In this document: in pieces, positions 12,946 through 23,407 of the stretch
How the letters are laid out: each line of letters begins with the position of its first letter
Numbering within the stretch: position 1 is the stretch's first letter
Program-made: the position numbers and the translations under genes
Notes under the pieces: model-generated
Told to the model about the DNA's origin: nothing
What the model saw: only the letters and a program-made list of their open reading frames with translations
Databases searched by the model: none
From: Holothuria scabra
Lineage: Eukaryota > Echinodermata > Holothuroidea > Aspidochirotida > Holothuriidae
Assembly: GCA_037179385.1 (NCBI GenBank)
Contig: CM074179.1
Coordinates: 434,001-498,000, forward strand
DNA length: 64,000 nucleotides
Reading direction: 5' to 3'

Positions 12946-14098
12946 TCTGAGCTCCACGCGTATTATTTACGAGAACAAATTCAATAGATAATGCTTCATT
13001 TTTCGGGCCAACTTTTTCGGAAAAGTGTTTCTTCGGAGGCAGATAGGTCTGAGGATTTTAGCATAAAGAGTTAGTAGCATAAAGAGTTGTTTTAATGTGT
13101 TGTTTGATTCATTTGTATACATTTATTTAGAGTCGGAACGATAATAAAGAATAGACTGTTGCAGGTATTCTTGGGGAATTTGCATCTCGTAAGCCATGGG
13201 CATAGGTACGGGCAGAACGCCTACCAATTCCTCCTCGTAATATAGATGCAAAACCAATTAAAAAACATGTTTGAACTTGGAGGAGGCAATTTTAGAGCCA
13301 ATAATTTAACATTTGAAATATGGAAAGAGACTTTTGAATATTTTTTAGGCCCGGGTAATCGCCAGGATACGTTCTATTCCGATAGATACTATATATATAT
13401 ACATATAACCAAAACAATTTCTTGGATAGAAAAGTCTGAGTCCTATTGCAAACTGGTGTAAGGAGACGAGATTTTAACTGAAAGAGCGCCACGATCTACC
13501 ATGAAATGTTAAAGGCACATCTGAGATGCAAGCTTTTAAAATATAATGATGGTAGATCGTTAGTTAAGGCTGGTTTTTGGCATATTTTGAAGCAAATTGC
13601 ACCCCTGTGACTCCATTTTTCACGTTACATGAAACTGGTTACGCATGCTTTTGTCCCTCTTTAAACCGAAGCAATTTCATTGTGTTTTGCTTCCAAACTT
13701 GCATTCAAAATAAATGGTAGACCGTTGGGTAAAACTTATCTTTCACTGCCGGTCTAGTCAAGTTCACATGTACGGCACATTTTTTTCTTGAGAAAACACG
13801 GTAAATTACTTTAAAATGAAGTAATACGCAGGATACATCAGTGCCTCTGTTCTCCAAAATGCACTTATCAGGTAACACGACACTGTTTTGAACAAATTTA
13901 AAGTACATAAACATGAACATTTTTTCAATATTCTTGTTATTTTAAGACAGTGTAAACCAAAAACAAGTCACTGTTGAGAACAGCTACATGAACGATTGGG
14001 CGCTTAAACTTATTCCCTTTTGCAAATCAACCCATCAAGACAAAATGACACTTTCTACTGTGTGAGGCGAGTAGTTCTAACTTCCTGAAATTCTCAGA

Positions 14099-14294
14099 CA
14101 ATCTTGGACAAAACTGTTGGGACACTTTGCCATAATATTCTTGAATTTCAGTTCAAAGGCTTACATGAATTCCCCTCCCCCGTTTCCCCTCTCAGTGTTG
14201 CAGTGAAAGAGTGACTGTATGCCATGAATAGGCTAACTTTGGTCAACATTGCGAAGGGGAGCGGGGGTGTCCCAAGGAGTTTTGTCCAAGATTG
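14099..14294. mobile_element. 196-bp MITE (family 5), copy 2
   Basis: Same termini and same internal G-rich/C-rich inverted pair as 12751-12945, differing by only a handful of substitutions and a one-base length change. It is in direct orientation about 1.15 kb downstream of the first copy. The high similarity points to recent activity or local duplication. Confidence 0.85.
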
Positions 14295-14363
14295 TAGAAT
14301 TGAACTTTAAAGTAATAGTTACAGATTAGGCTAGGCCTGTACCTTGTAAGTCTTGGCCTGATC

Positions 14364-14474
14364 AGGGGGCCGTTCCACAAAGAGTTAGGCACCATCTGAA
14401 GTTTGATTCCCCATACTTTAGCTAACAGTATATCATACTTAAGATTGTGCTTAACTCTTTGTGGAACGGACCCC
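14364..14474. mobile_element. 110-bp palindromic MITE (family 4), copy 1
   Basis: Inverted ends GGGGGCCGTTCCACAAAGAG and CTCTTTGTGGAACGGACCCC enclose AT-rich sequence with CCCCATACTT and ATCATACTTAAG segments. The whole element is close to a palindrome. Other copies are 14475-14586 (directly adjacent) and 46369-46478. Confidence 0.85.
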
Positions 14475-14586
14475 AGGGGGCCATTCTACAAAGACTTACG
14501 CACAATTATAAGTTTGATTCCCCATACTTAAGTCAACAGTAAATCATACTTAAGACTGTGCGTAACTCTTTGTGGAACGGGCTCCA
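14475..14586. mobile_element. 110-bp palindromic MITE (family 4), copy 2, tandem
   Basis: Starts immediately after the preceding copy with AGGGGGCCATTCTACAAAGA and ends CTCTTTGTGGAACGGGCTCC. It is in the same orientation as copy 1. There is no spacer beyond one or two bases, so the pair is a head-to-tail tandem. Confidence 0.85.
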
Positions 14587-15052
14587 GATCTACTCACAAT
14601 TAACAGTCCTTAGGATTTTATTAGAGGGGTTGTTTATGTGTAGTCTGTGGGTATACTAAGCATTTATTACTTGTTACTTGTCATTATCAATCCTTATCTT
14701 CACATAGATTTCATGTGTTTTAGGTTTTTAGTTGACCAATAAAGATGATCTTTGGCAAGTACCTGACCTTTTTGCATGGCAGGTTTCTTACCCTTTTAGA
14801 TATTTCACCTGAGGCCCCACAAAAACGAAGTTTGTTGGGGTAAATCCAGTTTCACTTGACTTCCTGCTTAACTCATTCAAGCATGCTCCAAGAAACCACA
14901 AACTTGAAGAGAGACAAAGGCAGACAAAGGCAGAATAATACAGGTCAGATGTGCCAGTGTTTGCATGGTGTGAAAGGCAAGCAGTAGGGCAACTTCTTAT
15001 CCGAGTTTTTATAAGCAGGGAACTCAAACCTGTGGAAAACACACATACCCAT

Positions 15053-15413
15053 CAGGCCTCGATTTTCGGAAAAATTTCTGGTCGTCCTTCGGGCAACTAT
15101 TTCACTAGTTTTGGTTGTCCACAATGAAATTTGGTTGTCCAAAACATTTTGCACACAATTACAAAACAGTAATTGTGTTCATGTATTATTGGTATTGAAG
15201 AATAAAAAGCTGGGATGTTTGAGAGACAGAAACACTTCAAGTCTGAAACATGATATGATGAAAAAAGTTGAAAGAGTTTATCAGTCAGCCTTATACTTTT
15301 TCAGTCTAAGAGAAAAATGGTTGTCCATTGGACAACCAATCTTTAACTTTTGGTTGTCCATGTGAAATTTTAGTTGTCCCGGGCAATCGGACAACCATGA
15401 AAATCGAGCCCTG
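15053..15413. mobile_element. 361-bp hAT-like MITE with TIRs and 5-bp target duplication
   Basis: The ends are CAGGCCTCGATTTTC on the left and GAAAATCGAGCCCTG on the right, 14 of 15 positions complementary. The flanks CCCAT (15048-15052) and CCCAT (15414-15418) are an exact 5-bp duplication. The interior contains repeated TGGTTGTCC motifs in both halves (for example near 15112, 15133, 15318 and 15352). The CAGGGCTCGA terminus is typical of some hAT families, but assignment is tentative. The interior does not encode a transposase. Confidence 0.8.
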
Positions 15414-16898
15414 CCCATGGTTTTGATTCCCAACATATTTTAGCATTTACTAGTGACTGAAAGAAATAGAGCACATATGCAATTGATGACAGCATTAGAA
15501 AATTCACTCACTGGAAAGTGGGCGTAATGACTTGGTCAATAGCATCATGACTTGGTAGATTTTTTAAGGATAGAAAACCGCTAATAATAAACTGACCTTG
15601 AGATTTCTATCAAGTGTTCACAGATCAAACAATGAATAGAGATGTACCTCACTGCTGAAAATATCAAGAAATAACGCCCGTGTGTAATTATAAACACATT
15701 TTTCGTTAATTTTTTGAACATAAAGTACCTCTTTGATATGTTTTTTTATCCCAGATATCAATAATTTGATAGATTTCTGTAGAAATTTTTAATTTTATTC
15801 CACATTTCTTTATTTTTTTGCACAACTTTACTAAATCTGAACCGATTTTTGTGGTTTGAGATTACAAATTTAGGTACTGAATTCTATTCTAGTTACATTT
15901 TACATGGAAAAACAAAGCAATCCTCAAGAATTTGCTGCAGGTGGATGAATAGTATCTTAAGGTTATCCCCAAAAATGCGTCATTCCACTGCTGGATTTGG
16001 AAATCAAGGTCAATGTTAATATGTCCACCCTTCAAGGCGTGGAATTCTCTAATGGTCTTTGAACATGAAACAGGTCATCATCATAACCCACTATATTCTA
16101 AATGCATTCAGTCAAGTTACTGAATGCATCATTGTAATACAAGTACAGCGAAGTTATCATACAATAGGATTGAGTATTCATGACTAGTACCATATGCTTA
16201 GTAAGTCATAAATATTTGTGGTGCTTGTCATATTTCTACTTTTTAAAGTATGATGATTTATTTATAATGGTACAGAATTCAAAATGAGGTGTTGGATAAC
16301 TGTCTTTTATAAAATACTGTTGGATGTTTCAGAAATAACTTCACAGAACTAGTACTCATGAATAATTGTTTATTTTCAATCTATCCACTTTTCAAATGAT
16401 GCAATATTTATAGTTCAAGAAGTGCTTGAGGGAGTTAAGCTGCTGCTAGAGTGTGCTCATCAAACTGAATAATTAAAGAATCAAAATATTTTATTATTTT
16501 TTTCTCTCTGTACCTTGGTGATGAAATGGTATTTTAATTCACTTTAAATGAAGTCATTAGTATGCATTGTACTTTTTCACCTGCACAATATTATGCACCT
16601 GAAATGCTGTTTTTATGAAATACCTAAAATAGTGGTAAGTCTTGCACTTTAAAAATTTTTTTTATTAGTCTGAAATGAGGGACCTTGGAAATTTGGAATT
16701 TGCAAATGAAGTCAACATGTTCAAACAGTTTGCTAGGACACTACATGTAAACTGTTGCACAGGAAGGGTGTAAAAATAATTCAGGCCAACAAAAAATAAC
16801 CAGTTTGTTACAGTACATCTGTAAGGATTGTACTGTAGTCAGTGTTAAATATTTAGGCATATATGTACCTATTAGGAACAATATTTATAAATTAAACT

Positions 16899-16950
16899 AT
16901 TTGGTCTTTTGGCTAAGATCGTCTGTAGTATCTGTTATTTTTAGTTCATC
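16899..16950 (+). pseudogene. U2 snRNA-like relic (5' region)
   Basis: The sequence contains CTTTTGGCTAAGATC followed after three bases by TGTAGTATCTGTT. These two blocks, in this order and with this spacing, match the conserved 5' part of metazoan U2 spliceosomal RNA, including the GUAGUA branch-point-pairing region. The upstream TTGGT resembles the U2 segment just before this block. Downstream similarity fades within about 20 bases, the U2 Sm site and 3' stem-loops are not visible, and I see no proximal sequence element upstream. It is best read as a truncated U2 pseudogene or the head of a U2-derived retroposon, not an active gene. Confidence 0.7.
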
Positions 16951-17078
16951 TAGATCCACACATGATAGAGTTACATCAAGTTACAGTGTGATGTACTGTA
17001 AATGGTTCAGTGGCCTTAATGGGTATTATTTTTCAAAAAATTTTCAGAAAGTTAGTCAGACAAGATGAAGTTAGTTAT

Positions 17079-17300
17079 TTAGTGGAGTTTTACATCCCAG
17101 TTTGCAACCTATTGGTTCAATTCGAGCTGGCCATGCATGGCCTTTTTTCCAGTTGTGGCTCACTGGCTTGTTTTCCCTACTCCATTGCTTATGCCGAGCA
17201 TCACACAAAAGAGCAGTATTTTCCTTTCTTAGAGTCTTAGGTGTGACTTAACCTGGGAAGGGAACCCAGGCCTTCCACATGAGAAGCCAAACTGAGGTTG
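17079..17300 (-). mobile_element. SINE-A copy, minus strand, near full length
   Basis: On the minus strand it runs from a tRNA-like head (CTCATGTGGAAGGCCTGGGT-type, with an imperfect B box) through a body with GGAAAACAAGCCAGTGAGCC, CAACTGGAAAA, GGCCATGCATGGCCAGCTCG and TTGAACCAATAGGTTG, to a tail near GTAAAACTC-like sequence and GTTA-type repeats. Polymerase III transcription and LINE-dependent retroposition are the expected biology for this class; nothing here is protein-coding. Confidence 0.85.
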
Positions 17301-17533
17301 CCTGGAAAAACATTCTCCCTTGTCCATGTGGATAACTAGTCAATTTGTTAAATCTGTTTGTCCATTGGACAACCTCAAAGAGAGAAAGTGGCCATGTGAT
17401 GCTACTTTTACCAGTCACAGACAATAGGTCAGTGCAAAATATCAGCCTTGCTTGAGGTTGTTCAGTTCAGTGTTATGTCCTGTGGGGACTTAGTTTCCTT
17501 GAGCTTACAAAAGTTCTTCAGGAGTAGGTTCAC

Positions 17534-17772
17534 AGTGTGTTTGGTCTAACTGTAAGAACATCTGCCTCTAACGTGGAAGGCTCGGGTTCTATTTCCAGGT
17601 CGAGTCATACCCAATTAGACTCACTCTAAGAATGGAACCTACTGCCTTTGTGCATGATGCGCCGCATGAGTAGGAAAAACAAGCCAGTGAGGCACAACTG
17701 GAAAAAAAGGCCGTGGCCAGCTAGACTTGAATCAGTGGTTGGAAACTGGGCTGTAAACTCCTATCTAATTTT
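17534..17772 (+). mobile_element. SINE-A copy, plus strand, full length
   Basis: The head GTCTAACTGTAAGAACATCT resembles an A box, and GGCTCGGGTTCTATTTCC resembles a B box. The family body follows: AAACAAGCCAGTGAGGCACA, ACTGGAAAAAAAGGCCGTGG, GGTTGGAAACTGGGCTGTAA. It ends at CTCCTATCTAA. It lies 230 bp from the minus-strand copy at 17079-17300, so the two are arranged head to head. Confidence 0.88.
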
Positions 17773-19807
17773 TCAGGAGTAGAATATTTGGTTTTGTCAC
17801 ACATTCAAGGAGGAGTCAGGAAGATTTAAGAAATATTAACTCAATTAATACAGTTTATTCCATTGGTCATAGTCTTTGAATGTTCAGTATACTGATATCT
17901 AACAGTTCATTGAAAGATAGAACCAAGATTTAGCAGTGCTACTAATTAGTGAGTATGAAGGGTCATTGTGCCCCCTCCCTCCCTTCCCTCCACAAGTCAT
18001 CCTCCATCTACCTCACATCCATTGCCTGTAGCATTATTCATTTAAATGGATCAATGGGATCACTCACATTATACCCCTCCCCAACTTTCCCTTTGCCCAT
18101 TTCCCAAATTCTTGTTTTCTCGTCTCAAATGGAAGTCCTATGTTGCTGCTTCCACAGTTGTAGTTTTGTGATATTCGTATACAATTTCAAAAGTAAAGTT
18201 ATCATAGCTGAAACTCTCATTTTGAAAATTGAATCCAGGCGCAGTTGATTTGCCACAGCTGGACACTACACATCTTGAAAGTATAAGTTATGCCATCACA
18301 TTATCACTGTTAAGTTATCAATTTTTTCAGGACTAAAGCAGAATGTTCCTTAAAGTGGTATATATTCAGTTAAGTTAGGAAGTAAAATTTTTCCAAACCT
18401 GTGAAGTTTTTTTCACATACCTGTATTTAAAGTCAAATGGTCAAACTTAGACAATTCCACGTAGAAGTAAATGTTTCTTGACTAATTGAACGATTTACAA
18501 TTTAATTTGGTTAAAAGAAAACTGTGACCAGACACTCCAGACCTCAATTTTGCACAAAACTGTTTTAGTCCACTCAGAAACCCTTTAGAGCTTGTTTAGA
18601 AGTGATACTCCCTAGACAAACAAATAAAGAAAACACGAAGATAGATGATAAGACAAAGAAAAACAAAAGAAAATTCAATAAAAGATGTACAACCCATCCC
18701 AGCAAATAATATGTTTGCCTTGAAGAATTAAAGGAAAATAAAAAAAAATTAGCTTCAAAAAAGATTTTAGGGAAAGTCACAGTGAAATAGAGAAAGTGTA
18801 CACTATACAGGTATAGACAGGGCTGGAAAAATGTTTATTTCCCAGGAAAGGAGGAAAACTTTCCACAACTAATCATGCTTTTCCATGTGCAAAATAGAGA
18901 AATATCTCTCCAAATACCAAAATTTCCTGAGAAGGAGCCTCCCAGTTTCCCCACTTTTTGTACCCAGGGGTATAGATTTATAGTTGATTTACTTTTTATT
19001 TAACATCAGATATATTTAACCTGATTTCAGCAGACATGAAATAATACCTGAAAAACATAAAATAAAATTTCAAAAATGATCTTGTTTGAATTCAAAATGA
19101 ATGTTAATTACTTCAATTTGTTTTCTCAAAAACTTAAATTTCCTTCACCTCAAAATTTGCTGTTCTAGTGGGACACCTCATACAAGATGTGAAATGGAAA
19201 AAAAGGTCATTGAAATTCTTTATTTGGTCCTTAGAAAGTCATGAAAATTATTCCATCAGAAAGTGTGGGAAACCTGATTCAATATTAATTGTATGACTGC
19301 AATTGTAAGACATACATACAGGTATAAATTTCAGCTACATCCTGCGTTGAGCTACAGTATAATGTTAGCAAATACTCTGTAAACTGATGTTCAGTTCTTT
19401 GTTTATGAAAATGGAGCACCTGCCTAATGTCATTTGAGGATCTATTAAATCATTGGATTTCGGGAATAGCCTGCTTTACATGCATGAAATATAACATGGG
19501 GTACCAGTGCCTTTTTAAGTGAAAATGATTATAGCAGGACTAGTTTTTCTTCTATTGCCTGTCAATTCATGGTACCCTGGGAAATTTCAAGTCTTTGATT
19601 CTAGGGAACTCCGCCAAAAGTGGCAATAAAAATACTTGCAAACAGCAAGCAAACAGAAAACTTGTCCATGGATACAGGCACAGAATGTATGGTTTTAATG
19701 TTAAATGAAATGAATTTTTGTCCCTGTACTTTTTTAATTTTGCCCACATGATATTTGTAAGGCTTTTGTAATTTTTTCCTATATGTGCATAATTCAAGAT
19801 ATGACCA

Positions 19808-19884
19808 TTTCAGACAGTTGGGAGGGGCTCGAGTAAGAAGCTAGGAGAATTGGTACTGTTTGGGTGAGAGAAGTGGGCCTTCAA
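19808..19884 (-). repeat. Terminal fragment of family-1 MITE
   Basis: Only one end is present: TTCAGACAGTTGGGAGGGGC, GAAGCTAGGAGAATTGGTAC and TGTTTGGGTGAGAGAAGTGG, the reverse complement of the left 80 bp of the family-1 consensus. It faces the full copy that starts at 20037. Confidence 0.65.
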
Positions 19885-20036
19885 GGATGCTTTGATAAGA
19901 ATTTAGATGGTATGATTAAGCCATATACATTCATACCTTGCTGTACATCAAAAGTTTTGTTATATCTATATGGATCATAACTCTTTTATTTCATAGTACC
20001 CTTGATATACTGTAGTGATAGATTGGTTTAAGACTT

Positions 20037-20333
20037 AAAGGCCCAATTCTCTCACCCCACTTAAGGTCTCCCCCCCCCCACACACACACACACACACACA
20101 GTTGTCTGAAATTCAGCCTCATCTAGACATAATCTCAGTTTATATTGCTTAAGAGTGAATATAGAAAAGCTCAATGTGTCAAAAAACTCTCCCAGTAAAG
20201 TTAGTTCTGTGTAATATAAAAACTGGTACTCTGCATTGTTTGAATTAACAGTCAATCAAAAAGCTGAGCCAATTGAGAATTTCTGTTACCCCGTACAAGA
20301 AGTGAAGTTTGGGGTGAGAGGATTGCCTGTTAA
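20037..20333 (+). mobile_element. Family-1 MITE copy
   Basis: Left end AAAGGCCCAATTCTCTCACC, right end GTTTGGGGTGAGAGGATTGC, giving inverted termini of about 20 bp. The interior has ATTCAGCCTCATCTAGAC, CAGTTTATATTGCTT, GTGTAATATAAAAACTGG and the family core AGTCAATCAAAAAGCTGAGC. A C8 tract followed by a short (CA)n run (about 20070-20100) sits inside the left part and is private to this copy. Confidence 0.8.
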
Positions 20334-20965
20334 GTTGAAATCTCTGTAAATATTTATACTTCTTGCACTACAAGTGTCTTGGATATAGTTACATGTATTA
20401 ATGGTGAAACTGCTATCACAGGTATGTTCATCCGGTATGCACAGTCAGATCAGGTTAAAATTAGGTTAATATAATTACAATGTAATCTTTTCCATTTAGA
20501 CAGTACAAGTTATAGAATGGTACTTGTATGGTTTGTTTTCATATCAAGCAATACAGGTGTACACTTAAAGTAATTAAATCTGAGAAAAATATGTTAATTG
20601 CCATCACTATAATCCTTAGAAAAATATTTGCAATATCTTAGGCTGTTAACAAGTGTTATTTCACAAGTCTATATGAACTTAAATTGCTCAACAAGGAAGA
20701 CCATTTGCCAATTTTACATGTGTACCAATATTCATATCATACTATAATTGTATTTTATCATTTAACTAACTGGCTGGCTCATTGAATGCTCATGGATGAA
20801 ACCTTTACCTAGTCATAAGGAGAGCACTTTCAGCAAAGGGTTGAATATTTTTGCCCAAAATTGTTGGTCAGTTGCCCAGGAATTACCACATTGTGTCAGG
20901 AAACATACACCAATAAATTCTGTCTGCAATTGGAAGTTGTATTCTGTCTCCTCTAGTTCCCATTA

Positions 20966-21330
20966 CACACTACCTCTTCTAGCCACCATACACCACCCTC
21001 CTCAGTACACCACCCTCCTCAGTACACCACCCTCCTCAGTACACCACCCTCCTCAGTACACCACCCTCCTCAGTATACTACCTCTTCTAGCCATCATACA
21101 CCACCCTTCTCAGTACACTACTTCTAGCCATGCATACACCACCCTTCACAGTACACACTACCTCTTCTAGCCACCATACACCACTCTTTACAGTACACTA
21201 CTTGCTTACACCACACTCCACATTACCCTGCCTCTTCTATCCACCATACACCATCTTCCACAGTACACTATACTGTGCCTCTTCTAGCCACCATACACCA
21301 CCCTTTACACTGCACTACACCATGATGAAC
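20966..21330. repeat. Pyrimidine-rich CACCACCCTCCTCAGTA minisatellite
   Basis: A 17-bp unit, CACCACCCTCCTCAGTA, is repeated almost perfectly about five times at 20989-21075. It continues in a longer, looser unit that adds CTACCTCTTCTAGCCACCAT. The plus strand remains open over it in two frames by chance. No gene is supported here. Confidence 0.85.
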
Positions 21331-22129
21331 TGCTGCATGATATAGCCATATCGTACTTTATAATAAACTGAGGACGTGGGTATTCAAACTGATGTGCAGT
21401 TTTGCTTAATTGTCCTTCTGATCTGCACAGTCTTGGTGAACAATACAAATGTAAGATATGAGCCAATAGATGTAAATGACAGCATTGTAGCTAGAAATAT
21501 CTAAGTATGGGGTACCTTAACTCACATTCATAAATACTTTTTGAGAATACTGGCTTGTGATTGGTCAGTTACCCATGTTCTAATCCAGTGTAGAGACATA
21601 GGGTGTATGGAGAGCAACTTTTTGATCAACATGACTATAAATACAGCTTTGCTGACACGGTGTTATGAAGGCTTAAGTTTTAGGTTTCACACATAACAAC
21701 AGTTTTAGGCCTAGTACACATACTGGCCCAACTACTTTAAATGGTGCCTGACGTTTTAAGCAAGTAATTTCCCCCATTACTGTCCAACTTAAAATGTACA
21801 TATATTTGGTTGACCGTAATGTTGCATGTATATTGAAACAAATAAATTAGGTCCAAGGCCTAATCAGATTTCAGACCTAGGCCTAATTCAGAAAATATTA
21901 AGTGAAGGTGTTATAATGTGTTTCAAAGTTCACACAAGCCTAGGGCCCAGGCTTAGACCCCGATTGTGTAATTGATATGGTACACTGGTGATGAGAAAAA
22001 GAAATATAAATATGACTAGGCCCTACATGACTTCCTAGGCCTATCTCAGTTAGACTCAAAATCCTCTAGCCTATCTTTTCCGATGAAAAAACAACTTTGA
22101 AATAAGTGCTCGAGTATAACGTTACTCAC

Positions 22130-22326
22130 TAACCATAAAAGCTCATCTCGCATATTCCATACATAAGGCTTGGGTTAGTATTCTGTGCACCATAAGCTAT
22201 GTAAGGAAATTTAGCACCAGAATCGCCGAGGGAATTGCAGATGTGATAATTAAGAAGAGCCTTCGCAGGCCCAAGTAGCCTGCATACTGCATCGACAAAC
22301 GTCATCAAGATTGTGATAGATTCTCT
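22130..22326 (-). CDS. Candidate minus-strand exon of unknown protein
   Basis: On the minus strand an open frame of about 65 codons is bounded by CATTGCAG (acceptor-like, exon from 22326) and GTGAGT (donor-like, 22129-22124). The frame meets a stop only if the donor is ignored. An in-frame ATG at 22305-22303 begins MTFVDAVCRLLGPAKALLNY, and about 38 residues follow without low complexity. The surrounding 22.1-22.9 kb is richer in CpG than the rest of the intron. I do not recognise the product. It could be a first or internal exon of a gene nested antisense in the phospholipase intron, a fragment of a transposon gene, or chance. Confidence 0.3.
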
Positions 22327-22991
22327 CTGCAATGAAAGCTTCAGGAATTGCGAGAGCCACCGTTAGTAAAGGCAAATATGTGTGGTTCCATAAAGTTCCG
22401 CTCAAAAAGGTCAAGCTAATTTACTGACTCAGCCACATTTCGAAAACAACGTAACGCTAATTTGAAAGGCTAATGTTAGGCCTGACGTTGTTAGCCTAAC
22501 GTTAGTTGTTTAGTCTGTTTTCAACAACGTTGAGCAGGACGTTAGTGTGTCAAAGGCAAATGTCACAGCGAGCAATAGAAACCAATTAAACCACAGATCC
22601 TCCAGTTATTATATAATTTTAGTGGAACTATTCATGACTATAGCCCCACATCCAAAAGAAAAATCGTTCCAAATATGACATCGTTCAAGACTTCCAAAAT
22701 GTAACTTATTTGTCAAATAGACCACAAAGTAGGCCGTATAGTTGTACGTCATGGCTGTGTAAGTTACATATATACGTGCAACAAGCGACGACGAAGGCAG
22801 CGTGTAGACAGCTAGCTAGGCCTAGGTATTGTGCATTGCGGTTAAACAGCTCTTCGCAAAGCTATTCAATGTCAATGTCAATGTCATTGTAACGTAGTCA
22901 GTTAAGGAGAATAATTGATGATCAATGGAAAATTAATAAAAAGAAAGCTTTTTTCCTTCTAAACTTCCCGAAATTAAAAGTATTTATGAAT

Positions 22992-23160
22992 GGGAATAAA
23001 GTCATGGTGCCCATGTCTCTACATCATATTCGAACAGGCTATGACGTCACGCATATAGGCAGAGACCCTCGGCTTCGCCTCGGGTCTCTCAGCCCATATG
23101 CGTGACGTCATAGCCTGTTCGAATCTATGTAGAGACATGGGCACCATTGACTTTATTCCC
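22992..23160. mobile_element. 169-bp near-perfect palindromic element
   Basis: Left arm begins GGGAATAAAGTCATGGTGCC and the right arm ends GGCACCATTGACTTTATTCCC, complementary except for single-base differences. The arms continue through CATGTCTCTACAT and CGAACAGGCTATGACGTCAC. The central part, GAGACCCTCGGCTTCGCCTC followed by GGGTCTC, forms an inner hairpin. Each arm carries TGACGTCA, the full cAMP-response-element palindrome. It looks like a MITE that folds into one long hairpin. No clear target duplication was found, and any enhancer role is inference. Confidence 0.85.
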
Positions 23161-23407
23161 TAATTGAAAACCATCTATTAAGTGCAGTACCAGAGTTCAT
23201 AAAAATTTTGGCAAAACCATGCTTCCCATTAGGCTGACCATCCTTGACCAGTGGCAAAGTTTCAGGAAATGAACCTATACTTGGCTTTTATCACTGGTCA
23301 TCAAATTAGTGTGAGTGTATCTCTTCAACCCTTGTCTACAAACTACCTTGGTCAGTAGAACATTTCTCCTCTAATTAGCGTAAATTAAAAGTACCTTTTA
23401 CGTCTAT

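Noticed and set aside
16899..16950. Functional U2 snRNA gene
   Set aside because: Only about 50 bases match; Sm site, 3' stem-loops and upstream promoter elements are not seen.
17534..17620. tRNA gene
   Set aside because: A- and B-box-like motifs are present, but the arms do not fold into a complete cloverleaf and the sequence continues into a repeated SINE body.
20796..21345. Plus-strand frames of 124 and 71 codons rich in Pro, His, Thr, Leu
   Set aside because: They read through the pyrimidine-rich minisatellite; no domain or splice context.
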